Origin: Sphingopyxis sp.
Lineage (GTDB): Bacteria; Pseudomonadota; Alphaproteobacteria; Sphingomonadales; Sphingomonadaceae
Assembly (NCBI GenBank): GCA_030148985.1
Contig: JASBSJ010000044.1
Coordinates: 19,007 to 83,006 of the forward strand
Direction of reading: 5' to 3'
DNA: 64,000 bases
Shown here: one piece after another, positions 63,600 to 64,000 of the stretch
How positions within the stretch are numbered: position 1 is the stretch's first letter
How the letters are laid out: every line of letters begins with the position of its first letter
The notes under the pieces: generated by a model
Database searches by the model: none
What the model was told of the DNA's origin: nothing
What the model saw: the letters and a program-made list of their open reading frames with translations, nothing else
Program-made: the position numbers and the translations under genes

Positions 63600-63874
63600 C
63601 CCCGTGTTGTCCGGGCCTTGGCCCTGGCAATTCCGTCCGAGACAGTTGGTGAAGGGAATTTGCCCTTCTTAATTTCCAGCCGAGACGGGGAACAGTCTTT
63701 TATCGGTCGCCCGCCTGATACGTCAGGCGTCAGCGGCTTGACCGACCCCTTCGGACATCGTCAACGCAAATGCAGGCGAGCCTTGGCTCGCGCCTGTGTT
63801 TGCGTGTGTTAGCCGCCCGGCGGCTCCCGGCGTTTCGACGCATGGAGCATCCGGGCATAGAGTGGAGTATAGGC
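63600..63874 (+). promoter_or_regulatory. Long structured rplJ leader
   Basis: The non-coding stretch after the promoter contains a large hairpin at 63764-63805 (ACGCAAA-TG-CAGGCGAGCC...GGCTCGCGCCTG-TG-TTTGCGT). It is likely the L10-type autoregulatory leader, although I did not match it to a known motif. No gene fits in the 337-base gap between the methyltransferase and rplJ. Confidence 0.5.
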
Positions 63875-64000
63875 ATGGATCGTACGGAAAAGGCCGAAGC
63901 CGTATCCTCGCTGAACGCTACGCTGGCAAATGCCGCTTCGGTTGTGGTCGTCCGCAACCTCGGCATGACCGTCGCCCAGTCGACGGTTCTGCGCCAGCAG
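63875..64000 (+). CDS. rplJ: 50S ribosomal protein L10 (start of gene; cut by window edge)
   Basis: Forty-two codons to the window end: MDRTEKAEAVSSLNATLANAASVVVVRNLGMTVAQSTVL, the conserved L10 N-terminus. Shine-Dalgarno-like AGTGGAG lies upstream. L10 anchors L7/L12 on the ribosomal stalk, and rplL and rpoB normally follow. Confidence 0.96.
   Translation, partial: MDRTEKAEAVSSLNATLANAASVVVVRNLGMTVAQSTVLRQQ

Overview
The window is about 66% GC alphaproteobacterial chromosome. Several things point to Sphingomonadales, most likely a Sphingopyxis-like bacterium: a circularly permuted two-piece tmRNA with tag ANDNEALALAA, Ros/MucR and DUF6456 families, many TonB-dependent receptors, a LOV-LuxR blue-light protein, and the chain nfu, rutE-like, tsaB, rimI, mucR, fur, plsC-like, miaB, phoH. 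The genus is inferred from gene content, not from a search. No transposase, CRISPR array or complete prophage is visible.

Layout. 1-5.6 kb: start of ptsP, a lipoprotein, a flavin oxidoreductase, a 51-aa Gln-rich protein absent from the ORF track, and katG. 5.7-9 kb: a lemA-TPM-TPM-NUDIX operon and mscL. 9.1-11.3 kb: permuted ssrA, a hicAB toxin-antitoxin pair with a nearly leaderless hicA promoter, and a divergent MerR/cation-transporter pair with a classic MerR promoter.

11.3-26 kb is the most distinctive accessory block. All genes lie on the + strand and most overlap at start/stop codons: RidA-like, LysR, D-amino-acid dehydrogenase, TonB receptor, exported N-acyl-D-amino-acid deacylase, dicarboxylate/amino-acid symporter, two different gamma-glutamyltransferases, a VOC protein and an exported CapA-family protein. 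Nearly identical 17-bp T-N11-A boxes lie before ridA-lysR and before the dehydrogenase. I read the block as a LysR-controlled route for acquiring gamma-glutamyl and N-acyl-D-amino-acid compounds, possibly poly-gamma-glutamate or peptidoglycan fragments.

26-32 kb: a fasciclin protein, a photolyase plus renalase-like flavoprotein operon divergent from a LOV-LuxR regulator, a second TonB receptor, and tRNA-Thr(TGT). 32-44.9 kb: housekeeping genes (Fe-S assembly, tRNA modification, fur, miaB, phoH, alaS). 44.9-53.8 kb: repeat-rich DNA, an orphan holin/GH108 endolysin pair behind a GAAC-N7-GAAC LexA-type box, a quinone reductase, tRNA-Pro(GGG), yajC-secD-secF, a glycosyltransferase, and an XRE/S24-like regulator divergent from a DUF6456 protein. 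53.9-64 kb: an MDR dehydrogenase, a predicted sigma-54-dependent 42-aa protein/pspC pair, recF, a MipA/OmpV protein, obgE, an amino-acid permease, PadR and MerR regulators with visible operators, a methyltransferase, and the start of rplJ behind a structured leader.

Two candidate undescribed systems stand out: the LysR-controlled gamma-glutamyl/D-amino-acid block, and the orphan SOS-boxed lysis module. The lysis module may be linked to a gene transfer agent, given the DUF6456 gene 7 kb away.
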